From the NCBI RefSeq assembly GCF_963678635.1, contig NC_087062.1, positions 9,034,670 to 9,098,669 on the forward strand: DNA of 64,000 nucleotides, read 5' to 3'. The notes beneath the pieces are model-generated. The model was not told the DNA's origin. It made no database searches and saw nothing but the letters and a program-made list of their open reading frames with translations. The translations under genes and the position numbers were made by a program. Positions 32,855 to 42,304 of the stretch are shown here, piece by piece (within the stretch, counting starts at the first letter, position 1; the number at the start of each line of letters is the position of its first letter). The DNA comes from Symsagittifera roscoffensis. Taxonomy: Eukaryota; Xenacoelomorpha; Acoela; Convolutidae.

Positions 32855-33742
32855 ATGCAATCACTCAAAAAATTTTCACCAGAAAGCATTCGCGCTATCG
32901 CTCGAAACCCAAATATAGACTTACAATCAATAGGAATATACTCAAAATCAGATATTCAACATCACATTAGAACACAACAATTCCAAGAATTATTAACACA
33001 AATGGACACAATACAAAGACAATCAATTGACCAAAACTTACGCAAACTTGCCGAAACCGCAGGATTTGCAGACATCTATACGCAAGACTATAGCGGATAT
33101 TTTAAAGACATTAAAGATTATATATATCTAAACGGTGAAAAATACCGTCCCCAGGATATATCGCCCATCAATATTTTTAGCTTTGTTACACTCAAGAATG
33201 AAATTCTTGATTTTCTAGGATGGCCCTACTACATCTTAGAAAAATTGACTATTTTATACGCAATGTTTAACTTTATTGGATTTCTTTTTTCACTCTTAAA
33301 AGGAATCTATAACACATGTGCTATACACACACAAGTCAATAGACAAGCAAGTGTAGCACGCATACTATTTGCAGGATTTTTTGGAATTTTTTCTACATCA
33401 ATAAACAAAATTCTTTTAGATGCACAAATAAAAGAATACAACACAAAAATAGCAACAAGACAGAACACATACGACGAAGAACATAACAATGTAGACACAA
33501 CGCCAACAGCACCACAGTTACCACCCCTACCACATAACCATCCATTATCCCTAGTCCCACGTAATTTTCGAAACTTAGCAATAACACATAATCCAAATTT
33601 AAGACCAACCATATCACAAAGTCCCATCCAACATATAATGACACACCACTCACAAGATGAAAATACCTATGAACAAATTATAGAACAACCCCATACCACC
33701 GCTTTTCAGTCTCAAAATAAAAATTTTTTTAGCCCACGATGA
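32855..33742 (+). CDS. Env-like glycoprotein, stem, membrane anchor and tail
   Basis: 295 codons in a different frame from the ectodomain. Residues 1-120 look like a helical stem. About residues 127-149 form a transmembrane segment (LTILYAMFNFIGFLFSLL). A second hydrophobic stretch lies at about 167-187, followed by a Pro/His/Gln-rich cytoplasmic-type tail. Its stop overlaps the ATG of ORF-Y (ATGA at 33739-33742). Whether it is normally one protein with the upstream frame is inferred from topology only. Confidence 0.65.
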   Translation: MQSLKKFSPESIRAIARNPNIDLQSIGIYSKSDIQHHIRTQQFQELLTQMDTIQRQSIDQNLRKLAETAGFADIYTQDYSGYFKDIKDYIYLNGEKYRPQDISPINIFSFVTLKNEILDFLGWPYYILEKLTILYAMFNFIGFLFSLLKGIYNTCAIHTQVNRQASVARILFAGFFGIFSTSINKILLDAQIKEYNTKIATRQNTYDEEHNNVDTTPTAPQLPPLPHNHPLSLVPRNFRNLAITHNPNLRPTISQSPIQHIMTHHSQDENTYEQIIEQPHTTAFQSQNKNFFSPR

Positions 33743-35547
33743 GCCGACAACTTGGATCCCTACACCGTTCAAATTCCCATCCAACCAACCTCACTACTCC
33801 AATTACAATAATACCACTTTTTGCTTTCCCACCACCCGATTTCCCAACCAGTAATGTAACATCAGGCATGAATTCCGATACTAATTCACACATCTCAGTT
33901 TTATACTCCACATCACAACTCAATAACCCGAATATTGAAACCCCCGATGAATTTGCCGACTCTGAACCATCTCCATCCAATAATTTTCACACCAACCCCT
34001 CAATTTTTTCCCAACCCCCTTTTCAACCAATGATACCAAATAACCCTGTCCCCACCAATTCTACACCCTCTTATGCTTCCCAAGTCACTCCAACCTATTC
34101 TTCATATCATTCAGACCGATCATCCAATTCTCCAGATACCCCCCAAATCTCCCCAGAACTAGATAATTTTATTACATTACAACAACAACCCTACCACCTT
34201 GACACCCCCACTATAAACCAAATTTCATCCACAATAGATTCATCCAACCCTCCTACCCCTACACCTTCTTCAATTTATACCGAATCATTAGCACCATCAT
34301 CCACATCTACTGAATCTTCACTCAGCACTAATAGAGCTTACCGCACTTTTAAAAGAAAGTTCCCCAACCATCCTTTCCCAGCAAAACCAGGAACAGCCCG
34401 TGAATATATAAATCACCCAAATCACACTAATACAAAAGAATTTTTAGCTATCACCTTACCCTCATTTCCACAATACACCTTAAACACCCCTCACGACACT
34501 AACGAAACACGTAACTTTGTAGACGAACACGTTTTAATGCCCACCCTTCCTTGGACCTCATATTATCATTTTACTAATCCCCTTTGCTTACCTTTATCTA
34601 ACACTCACATCGATATAGAACGAAATAAGGACATGCTATATCGACTCACTACACCACTAACACCTAGACAATTTACTTACATAGGATATAAAAAATCACT
34701 AAAAACATACACTGCACCCCGAGCTAACGAATATACGCTAGAATATTACGATCATAACATCATCAGAACTAACCAAGATCAATTCTTAGACGATGACCGC
34801 TTCGCTAACCCACAAATCACAGAAAAATTTTTCATTAAAACACCATATGTATTTACACTCAATATATTTGATCGCAAATTTGACCACATCATCTCAGAAG
34901 CACTAACAGACACGCAAGCCTACGAAAGTTTTAAAGAACGCTTCCAAATATTTTCACTAACCTTTCATTTCCTTGCACCACATGAAAGAGATCTGCACTG
35001 CTCACACGATATTATGTTGCGCACTAAACAAACTCACACATATACATATTATCGTTTTATCCAAAATCACTTCGACCTACACACTCCCTCCAGACAACCA
35101 CACCACCGTTTTCAATTCATCAATTCCAAATACACCTCACCATTCTTTCTTAACTTCACATATTGCATTAAAGATACTAACCTTCATGGTATTCTTCGAA
35201 ATTATGATCCCATAACCCAAATGTATATTTTTTGTCCCATCACCAAGACCTTCAACGCAGAAGAATCCCGACCCTTCCTTCTCCCACACGAATTTGTTCA
35301 ACCTATAGAAATCCCCATTTTAGAATTCATCCACAACACTAAATTCAATCACAAATTATATAATCTAATCCAAAACACACCTTATGAGTTTGCAGTTGGC
35401 ACTGAAGAACTAACCACCATTAAAGCACTTCAATTGCTTTGGCCACTGCTTCAAACTAAAAATATCATCCGCATCTTAGCTAAATTACTAACAACTTCAG
35501 ATCTCATCCACGACATCTTCCCCCACGGTTTCTTCCCCGACGACTAA
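33739..35547 (+). CDS. ORF-Y: 602-aa unknown protein downstream of env
   Basis: Intact, with ATG overlapping the env stop by 4 nt. Residues 1-200 are Ser/Pro/Thr/Asn-rich and probably disordered. From about residue 210 the sequence is aromatic-rich and looks folded (KFPNHPFPAKPGTAREY, TLNIFDRKFDHII, FTYCIKDTNLHGILRNY), ending in a Leu-rich helical part (LLWPLLQTKNIIRILAKLL). No signal peptide, membrane segment, zinc motif or known domain is recognised. Codon use keeps the A/C-rich bias of the rest of the element, so it belongs to it. Possible roles (structural, gag-like or accessory) are only guesses. Confidence 0.7.
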   Translation: MSRQLGSLHRSNSHPTNLTTPITIIPLFAFPPPDFPTSNVTSGMNSDTNSHISVLYSTSQLNNPNIETPDEFADSEPSPSNNFHTNPSIFSQPPFQPMIPNNPVPTNSTPSYASQVTPTYSSYHSDRSSNSPDTPQISPELDNFITLQQQPYHLDTPTINQISSTIDSSNPPTPTPSSIYTESLAPSSTSTESSLSTNRAYRTFKRKFPNHPFPAKPGTAREYINHPNHTNTKEFLAITLPSFPQYTLNTPHDTNETRNFVDEHVLMPTLPWTSYYHFTNPLCLPLSNTHIDIERNKDMLYRLTTPLTPRQFTYIGYKKSLKTYTAPRANEYTLEYYDHNIIRTNQDQFLDDDRFANPQITEKFFIKTPYVFTLNIFDRKFDHIISEALTDTQAYESFKERFQIFSLTFHFLAPHERDLHCSHDIMLRTKQTHTYTYYRFIQNHFDLHTPSRQPHHRFQFINSKYTSPFFLNFTYCIKDTNLHGILRNYDPITQMYIFCPITKTFNAEESRPFLLPHEFVQPIEIPILEFIHNTKFNHKLYNLIQNTPYEFAVGTEELTTIKALQLLWPLLQTKNIIRILAKLLTTSDLIHDIFPHGFFPDD

Positions 35548-36609
35548 CAGGTAAATATGAATTATACATATTATGAACTAATTAAATTAAAATTAGAAAC
35601 TAACCATTCTTTATTCATGTCTTATTTAGAATTTTAGCCTTCATCCAACGATCATCTGAAAAATTCACAAAAGAAAATAAAAATTGAAAACTTCTTCAAA
35701 CTGTTTAAAACTCTATTAAATTTTTGCACCAAACAAATCACTAAAAATAATACCAATGCAGTAATTTAATTTATAAATTTTTTCCCAAATGCAGTAAATC
35801 TAATAATGATGAAAATTTGTAACTTGATTTTCCCCAACAACTAGCAGTAAATTTGCATTTCTATGTAATAAATTGATAAAACGAAAATGCAGTACTAACC
35901 TTTTGATATTTCCATTCATTCGCGCAAAGATTCTATCCACACTCGCACAGCTCGCCCACGAAGAATTGTTTAAAATAATGAATTTCAGTTTCAAGCTTTC
36001 ACACTCAACAACTCTAACACACGATAACAAGTTTCAAACTTTCCTTTAACCCGGTTGGAAAGGAATTATATACTAAACAACACTAACCAACGCAGCTTAC
36101 TAAACACCACAAATCATAGAATAACAGCATGACTAAGAAAAGGAAACCAACGGTACCCAAACCGGATTAACCCAGTTTAAAACTGGATAATTTATTCTTT
36201 TGAAGACTATTATAAAGTCTAAGAAAGAAATAATAAAACACAAAAAAGTCGAAAGACAAACCCATACCAAAAACAATTTGATTTTTGAAAAAAGGACACA
36301 ACCAACAAAACATAAGAAAAACCACAACAAACCCAACATAAAACGTTGTCACATACCAGGACCTCTCACAAAAACCGCATGCAATCATACTCCCACTCCT
36401 GGCCTAACCCACCAGAAGAGGACGTCCTGAGCATGCTCTATAGCCGGCCTAACCCACCGTGCTACATCTACGCTTTGTGACCACACTCCTATTTTTAATA
36501 AGAGCTACTCAAGGGTGAGTAACTCTTCAAAATAACTGAACTAAAACAAAAAGCTTTTGTGAAAACAACTAACCAAAATCATAACTAAAACATTAAACTA
36601 ATAAAAATT
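35548..36609 (+). other. 3' non-coding region of the LTR element
   Basis: No supportable plus-strand gene. The word aaatgcagta recurs near 35755, 35789 and 35885, and ggcctaacccacc occurs twice (36401 and 36448). These repeats may be cis-acting RNA elements. Confidence 0.4.
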
Positions 36610-37086
36610 TTATAAAATGTAAATTATATCTTGCAGTATATAGATCAGCATACAACACCAAAGACGAACATCCAAAGACAAAATGACCCCACTACACTCG
36701 AAAAAGAATGGCCAACCACAATCAATATGCCGCCCACAATCACAACTCAAAGGATTTAGAGTACGACTTGACTTCGCAGAAAAGGACTTCATTGAACTAG
36801 AACAATGACCACCTCGATGTTCAAGTATACGTACAGATCCGAGTAACCAGGCATCCCCTCCACACACAATCTCCACGCCATTCCCAGACAAGGTCAAACA
36901 CAAAAGAAGTTCTCTACATGAAACGGAAAAACCTGTCATAGCCAACCATTCTGAAATCAGATTTGAGTTTGTTGCGAAAACCCAGTCGTTGTCTTGAGAA
37001 GACACAACGATTGAATCTGGGACTTCTCTAATAAGAAAAGCCAGAAGAAATAAGATGTTCGCCAAATACCAACGTCCCTCATCCAT
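36610..37086 (-). CDS. Antisense ORF, 158 aa, with signal-peptide-like start
   Basis: It lies on the strand opposite to pol and env, between ORF-Y and the 3' LTR. The start ATG (37086) has a good context (caaaggATGG) and an in-frame TAG about 33 nt upstream. Residues 1-25 (MDEGRWYLANILFLLAFLIR) look like a signal peptide. The remainder is Cys/Trp-containing and balanced in composition (SEWLAMTGFSVSCRELLLCL, CDCGRHIDCGWPFF). GC content is higher than in the rest of the element. The last ~13 residues after WCC look like read-through into non-coding DNA, so a splice donor may lie near 36655-36665. The family is unknown. A captured host exon is one explanation. Confidence 0.45.
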   Translation of the reverse strand: MDEGRWYLANILFLLAFLIREVPDSIVVSSQDNDWVFATNSNLISEWLAMTGFSVSCRELLLCLTLSGNGVEIVCGGDAWLLGSVRILEHRGGHCSSSMKSFSAKSSRTLNPLSCDCGRHIDCGWPFFFECSGVILSLDVRLWCCMLIYILQDIIYIL

Positions 37087-37138
37087 CCTTTGAATTGCAG
37101 AAAGACTATTCTAAAAAACTCTGTAAAACCCGGATGGG

Positions 37139-37548
37139 TGGAACCTGATCTAAACTACATTTTATGATTGGATAAATTAGATATTTTACCACTGTAAAGT
37201 ATTTAATATTAACCAATCATGATCCATCTAACTAACAACCCACTTATTTGTGAGTGCTGAAATTACTTGTAATTTCAGCACCAGAGAGATTTGAATTTAA
37301 CTTAGAAATTAGTTGACTCTCAAAGAAGACTTCAGCTGCCGCAATAAACCAGTATACCCTAGATCTATTGAGCCTAGCAGAGACTAGTTAAACAACCTGA
37401 GACTAGATAGTATAAGAGTAAGATTAGGATCGGTATTAGACTAAGAAGTTGCACGAATCTATCCGGCCGAAAATAAGATAGCGTGACGAGCAGACGGTGT
37501 ACCCTATCCGAAATTACTCTATGAGTTATACACTTCGGTCCTAACTCA
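37139..37548 (+). repeat. 3' LTR
   Basis: 409 of 410 positions match the 5' LTR. AATAAA is at 37343-37348. The sequence just before it (cccggatgggtg) is only a short purine-rich tract, so the polypurine tract is weak. Confidence 0.95.
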
Positions 37549-39960
37549 CTTATCTTGTATATCTTATATTATACATAGGAACTTTTTTTTCCGACTTGCG
37601 AGAAAGTGGCGGAACATTTGAGCTTGGGGTGGTTTTTTATTCAAACCAGTTTTAGCTCACTTAGGGGATCGATCCCTGGACCTCATCCACCCTGCCGCGC
37701 TTGGCCACCACTATGGTAGCTCAAAGTTCTGTGCAAGCTGAAACGAGTCTTTCTAAAATGCTCACTTAGTACTTTGATGCTGAAAGTGTAATGCGAATTA
37801 TTTACGCGTGACGAGTTCTCCCGCACTGCAAAAAAATTTTCAAAATGATTTGAGGCCAGTCAATTGGTCTTATTAATTTAATATACGACTCCAATTTTAA
37901 CACTTGCAAGTTGACGTTATCGGCTTTAAAGCAGTTAAAGGCAGTGGGAACATTCAGGGTTCTGCCCTGATAAGAGCAGTCTTGTTTTTTTTTCTCCACA
38001 CAAAGTTCGAGTTTTTAACTAGCAAATTTTATCAGAATTTTAAAACACCATTCGAAAGGTATTGCTGCTATTAATTTTGTACATTATGTGCTTTTAACGC
38101 GTAAGTAGATTTTTAACCGTTCCTTTGAATCTTTCCAATTTGAATTGAGGCGTGCTAAATTCTCTATTTACTACTTCGTCATAAACGAAATTGGCTCTTT
38201 TTCGTTTTCCCCCCACCTCACAGGAGCTTCAATATATTAGTGTAACGAGAGGTTTTACGAGGATGAGTATGAAGACCAAAAATGTTTGTCGTGGCCTTAT
38301 TACTCTGAATTTAAACTTTCATAACAATCGCACAATATGATCAACAAAATTATATGTAAAAATTTGCAGGTAGGGGGAAGGAAAAAGAGCTGCGGAATTT
38401 ATCATTTTGTACATAGTATGTCAGGAGGGGAAGGAGGGTTCAAAAAGTTCTGGCTCGAAAAATAACTTGAAATTTGAAATTTTTCTTTTGAAAATTCCGT
38501 CAATTTTATTGAGCGGTTACTACTTCAATTACCCTAAAAGCAATCGGAACATTCAAGTTTTGCCCTGATACGACCCGTCTTGTTTTTTCTCCAGACAAAA
38601 TTCGAGTTTTTAACTAGCAAAAGTTTAAAGCATTTTAAATTAGCATTCGAAAGATATTGTTATTTTGAGCTCAAATTTTAGAAGACAGTTCAATTTTCGT
38701 AAGAATATCAACATAATGAGAGACTTCGGATGTTAATCTTCTAATACAAAATAGGTCTTCATTAACTAATTTTAGAAACCTATCTTGTATATCTTATATC
38801 ATACATAGGAACTTTTTGCTTCGACTTGCGAGAAAGTGGCGGAACAATTGAGCTTGGGGTGGTTTTTTTATTCAAACCAGTTTTAGCTCACTTGGGGGAT
38901 CGATCCCTGGACCTCATCCACGCTGCCGCGCTTGGCCACCACTATGGTAGCTCAAAGTTCTGTGCAAGCTGAAACGAGTCTTTCTAAAATGCTCACTTAG
39001 TACTTTGATGCTGAAAGTGTAATGCGAATTATTTACGCGTGACGAGTTCTCCCGCACTGCAAAAAAATTTTCAAAATGATTTGAGGCCAGTCAATTGGTC
39101 TTATTAATTTAATATACGACTCCAATTTTAACACTTGCAAGTTGACGTTATCGGCTTTAAAGCAGTTAAAGGCAGTAGGAACATTCAGGGTTCTGCCCTG
39201 ATAAGAGCAGTCTTGTTTTTTTTCTCCACACAAAGTTCGAGTTTTTAACCAGCAAACTTTAACAGAATTTTAAAATATCATTCGAAAGGTATTGCTGCTA
39301 TTAATTTTGTACTTTATGTGCTTTTAACGCGTAAGTAGATTTTTAAACCGTTCCTTTGAATCTTTCCAATTTGAATTGAGGCGTGCTAAATTCTCTGTTT
39401 ACTACTTTTTCATAAACGAAATTGGCTCTTTGTCGTTTTCCCCCCACCTCACAGGAGCTTCAATATATTAGTGTAACGAGAGGTTTTACGAGGATGAGTA
39501 TGAAGACCAAAAATGTTTGTCGTGGCCTTATTACTCTGAATTAAAACTTTCATAACAATCGCACAATATGGTCAACAAAATTATATGTAAAAATTTGCAG
39601 GTAGGGGGAAGGAAAAAGAGCTGCGGAATTTATCATTTGTTACATAGTACGTCAGGAGGGGAAGGAGGGTTCAAAAAGTTCTGGCTTGAAAAATAACTTG
39701 AAATTTGAAATTTTTCTTTTGAAAATTCCGTCATTTTTATTGAGCGGTTACTACTTCAATTACCTAAAAGCAATCGGAACATTCAAGTTTTGCCCTGATA
39801 CGAGCCGTCTTGTTTTTTTCTCCAGACAAAATTCGAGTTTTTAACTAGCAAAACTTTAAAGCATTTTAAATTAGCATTCGAAAGATATTGTTATTTTGAG
39901 CTCAAATTTGAGAAGACAGTTCACATGTATTCAATTTTCGTAATTATATGAGGGTTTAAA
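37549..39960 (+). repeat. Tandem repeat of about 1.23 kb built from HINE pieces (two units)
   Basis: Unit 1 starts at the LTR junction (tatcttgtatatcttatat). Unit 2 begins at about 38790 and repeats it 1230 bp later with few differences. Each unit has a HINE-like 5' end (ttccgacttgcgagaaagtgg), a HINE hairpin 3' end (cagggttctgccctg at 37955-37969 and 39186-39200) and then more HINE-type interior (gagtttttaactagcaaa). A second, decayed hairpin end follows (tcaagttttgccctgatacg). Duplicated 65-66-codon minus-strand frames lie across the hairpin and are not called. Confidence 0.75.
37664..37710 (-). repeat. tRNA-promoter-like module (also at 38895-38938)
   Basis: Read on the minus strand there is an A-box-like word (tggccaagcgcgg) and 18 nt later a B-box match (ggatcgatccc). 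The spacing is shorter than in a real tRNA and no cloverleaf forms, so at most this is a SINE-type head. It occurs in both 1.23-kb units. Confidence 0.25.
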
Positions 39961-40540
39961 GATAGCCAATTTGAATTGAAGCGTGCTAAATTATCTGCTT
40001 ACTACTTTGCTACAATCGAAATTTATCATTTTGTATATAGCATGTCAGAAGGGGAAGAATGGTTTAAAAAACTTCTGGCTTGAAAAATAATATTCAATTT
40101 TTCTTTTGAAAACTCCGTCAATTTTATTGAGCAGGTACGACTCCATATACCCTAAAATCAATCGAAACAATCAAGTTCTGCCCTGACACAAGCCGTCTTT
40201 TTTCGAAATGAAAAAAAAAGATGTGAAAAAGCTTGATCCTCAATTAGTTGAACCTTTTTGATCTGTCCATTATGGAAGTGTTTGTGCCGATTTTCTGTGA
40301 TGTTGCGCCCAAAGAACTGTTTTGTGAATTTTTTTTCAGGATGTCAGTCTCTATAAACTTCAAAAATAATCGATTCAATTTGATTAAAAATGTTTTGAAA
40401 CTTGGTTTTTATCAAATCAAAAACATCCATTTTATTCGTTCATAATCAATTACAATGTATTCTAATCATTTTTTTTTCCTACACTATTCACCTCCCCATG
40501 GTTACTATCCCCCATGTACCGACCCCATTTAGAGGACAAC
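39960..40540. other. Decayed HINE-type flank, no gene
   Basis: Continues weak similarity to the 1.23-kb unit up to about 40200 (tcaagttctgccctgacac). After that, only AT-rich sequence with no supportable gene. Confidence 0.4.
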
Positions 40541-40665
40541 AAACGTGAGGGGTTGAGCTGGGGAAGAATTGGGGAACTGGGGGAGGGCTGGGGAGCTGCG
40601 GAGGAGGGTGTGAACTGGGGGAGGGTTGAAAAGGGTTGGGGGAGGGAAGAACTGTAGGAGGGGGA
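40541..40665 (+). repeat. G-rich minisatellite-like tract
   Basis: About 125 bp of repeated gggg/ggag/ctgggg groups (gggaactgggggagggctgg and variants). Many runs of three or more G lie on one strand, so quadruplexes are possible. Strongly different from the AT-rich context. Confidence 0.85.
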
Positions 40666-40788
40666 ATGAGCGATAAGGAGATTGATTAGGCGTTATAAAA
40701 ATGAGATGAAAATTGAGTAAACCGTGAGTTCAGCAATAAGTGTTGTAAGCTTTGCAAAGAAAGTTTGCAATTACTAAACAGAATAAAA

Positions 40789-40886
40789 TCCATTACAATC
40801 AATTATAATGATATTTAATTGAATTAGAGTCCATTATAATGGATTTTGATGGATTTTGTTTTTCATAAATAATTGATTGTAATGAC
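40789..40886. repeat. Inverted repeat pair around a palindrome
   Basis: The word attacaatcaatta near 40790-40805 is matched by its reverse complement (taattgattgtaat) at about 40869-40884. The palindrome tccattataatgga lies between them. Confidence 0.6.
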
Positions 40887-41112
40887 AATATAATTGATTC
40901 CACAGTCATAATGTAACCAAAATAGATTATATAAAAAACTAAGATAACTTTTTCCCATTATGATCAACTTTTCATCTTGGATTTCCAGTGCGTGACCCTA
41001 ATGAAAACCCGATACCCCTTACAATTATTCAGTGAAACAGTGGTTGCAATTCGAAAGAGCTCTTTACGGTCAAAATCAATTTTTCTATCCGTCCTCAAGA
41101 AATAATCATTGA

Positions 41113-41224
41113 CCTTTTGTACAAACCAGCTTTTTACATTTTTTGTATTGACCACTGAAAGAGGGTTACCTTTTGTACAAACCAGCTTTTTTCATTTTTT
41201 GTATTGACCACTGAAAGAGGGTTA
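41113..41224. repeat. 59-bp tandem duplication inside the array
   Basis: ccttttgtacaaaccagctt.. to ..ctgaaagagggtta occurs twice in a row with one or two differences. Confidence 0.85.
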
Positions 41225-42304
41225 GAATTATGTATTCACTTGTTTTCTTGAGTTTTTTTTTCAATCGAAAAGCATATCAAACCTTTATCAATCATTCATT
41301 CGCTGTTACAAATTTTTGCCTCTGGCGATTTTGAGCATGTAAACGACATACATTTCAATGAATGTGATCGTATTTTTCTGTGCTAATGTAGGGAAGTTTC
41401 TTCTTCTGGATACGTTTTCAGAAAACATTGTAAAATTTAAACTTGCCGAAAACATTGTAAGATTTAGATTTTGTTATGGTGGACTTGTTTTTAGTTTTTC
41501 GAACAAAGGAGAAAAACAATCAAAATTACTGATAAATTTCTGTTCTTAATTAAAGAACAATTAATCAAGGCGCGAGGGGTGATCCGTGCTCTTGTCTCTT
41601 TGCTAATTGCACCTTTTGCTTGAATTCCTCACTGTTCATAATTTCACTTCTACAGAGCAGGTAAGTTCAGGAAAAAAAAGTTGGTAAAACTATTAATCTC
41701 CGATTGGGATTCGAATTTGAAAGTTTGGCGTGTGGATACAAATTATATACAAAAAGCTATGTTGGTATTCAAAATAGTTTTTCAAAAACTGAAAGTTTGA
41801 TCAATCCATTGTTAATTTTTGGCTTTTTTTTGAAAAAAAAATTTTCCAAAGAAGTGAATGGAAATTGAAGTTCTAATTTTGTCACTTCTGTAACTTGAAA
41901 AACAAGTCACAATAGAGAAATCAAGAGAAAGAAATAGCGTTAAATTTGCATGATCAACTTTCTAAGCTAAGTTAGCCACTCGTGGTTTCAGATCACAGTA
42001 CTGGAATGAAACGCTGGTGTATTAGTCACCATTCTTCCGTATTACCAGTTTTGCCAATCACTTCAAGTTGATTCAAAAATGGAAATTTTGAACAACGTTT
42101 GATATCAACAATTGACTATCAATTAGCAGGTAAAATTTTGCGTGTAATGCTTATCCGTTTCAACCCCTGCGAGGACGCAAAGCCTGACATATTCGTGTTT
42201 GTTCAATTGTCTGAAATACATTGAAGACACGTTTATTCGAATAATTAAGGTGATTTCAAATTGATCAAAACATATAAATTAACAGAATCTGTACTCGCTT
42301 TTCT

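Larger units (their letters stand above)
23324..37548 (+). mobile_element. Ty3/gypsy-type LTR retrotransposon with env-like gene, 14.2 kb
   Basis: It is bounded by 410-bp direct LTRs (TG...CA) differing at one position and flanked by CTTA at 23320-23323 and 37549-37552, a 4-bp target duplication. Order: LTR, leader, pol (RT-RNase H-integrase), ORF-X, env-like, ORF-Y, antisense ORF, LTR. Integrase after RNase H plus a GPY/F module indicates the Ty3/gypsy (Metaviridae-like) class. It is larger than most members of the class, which are roughly 5-8 kb. No gag with a zinc knuckle is seen. Several single-base frame changes break pol and env although the LTRs are almost identical, so the insertion is young or the breaks are partly assembly errors. 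Confidence 0.93.

Noticed and set aside
37664-37740. A genuine tRNA gene
   Set aside because: A-box and B-box spacing is too short and no cloverleaf can be drawn.
37802-39233. Duplicated 65-66-codon minus-strand frames in the 1.23-kb units
   Set aside because: They run across a HINE hairpin and are duplicated with the unit, so conservation is not evidence of coding.
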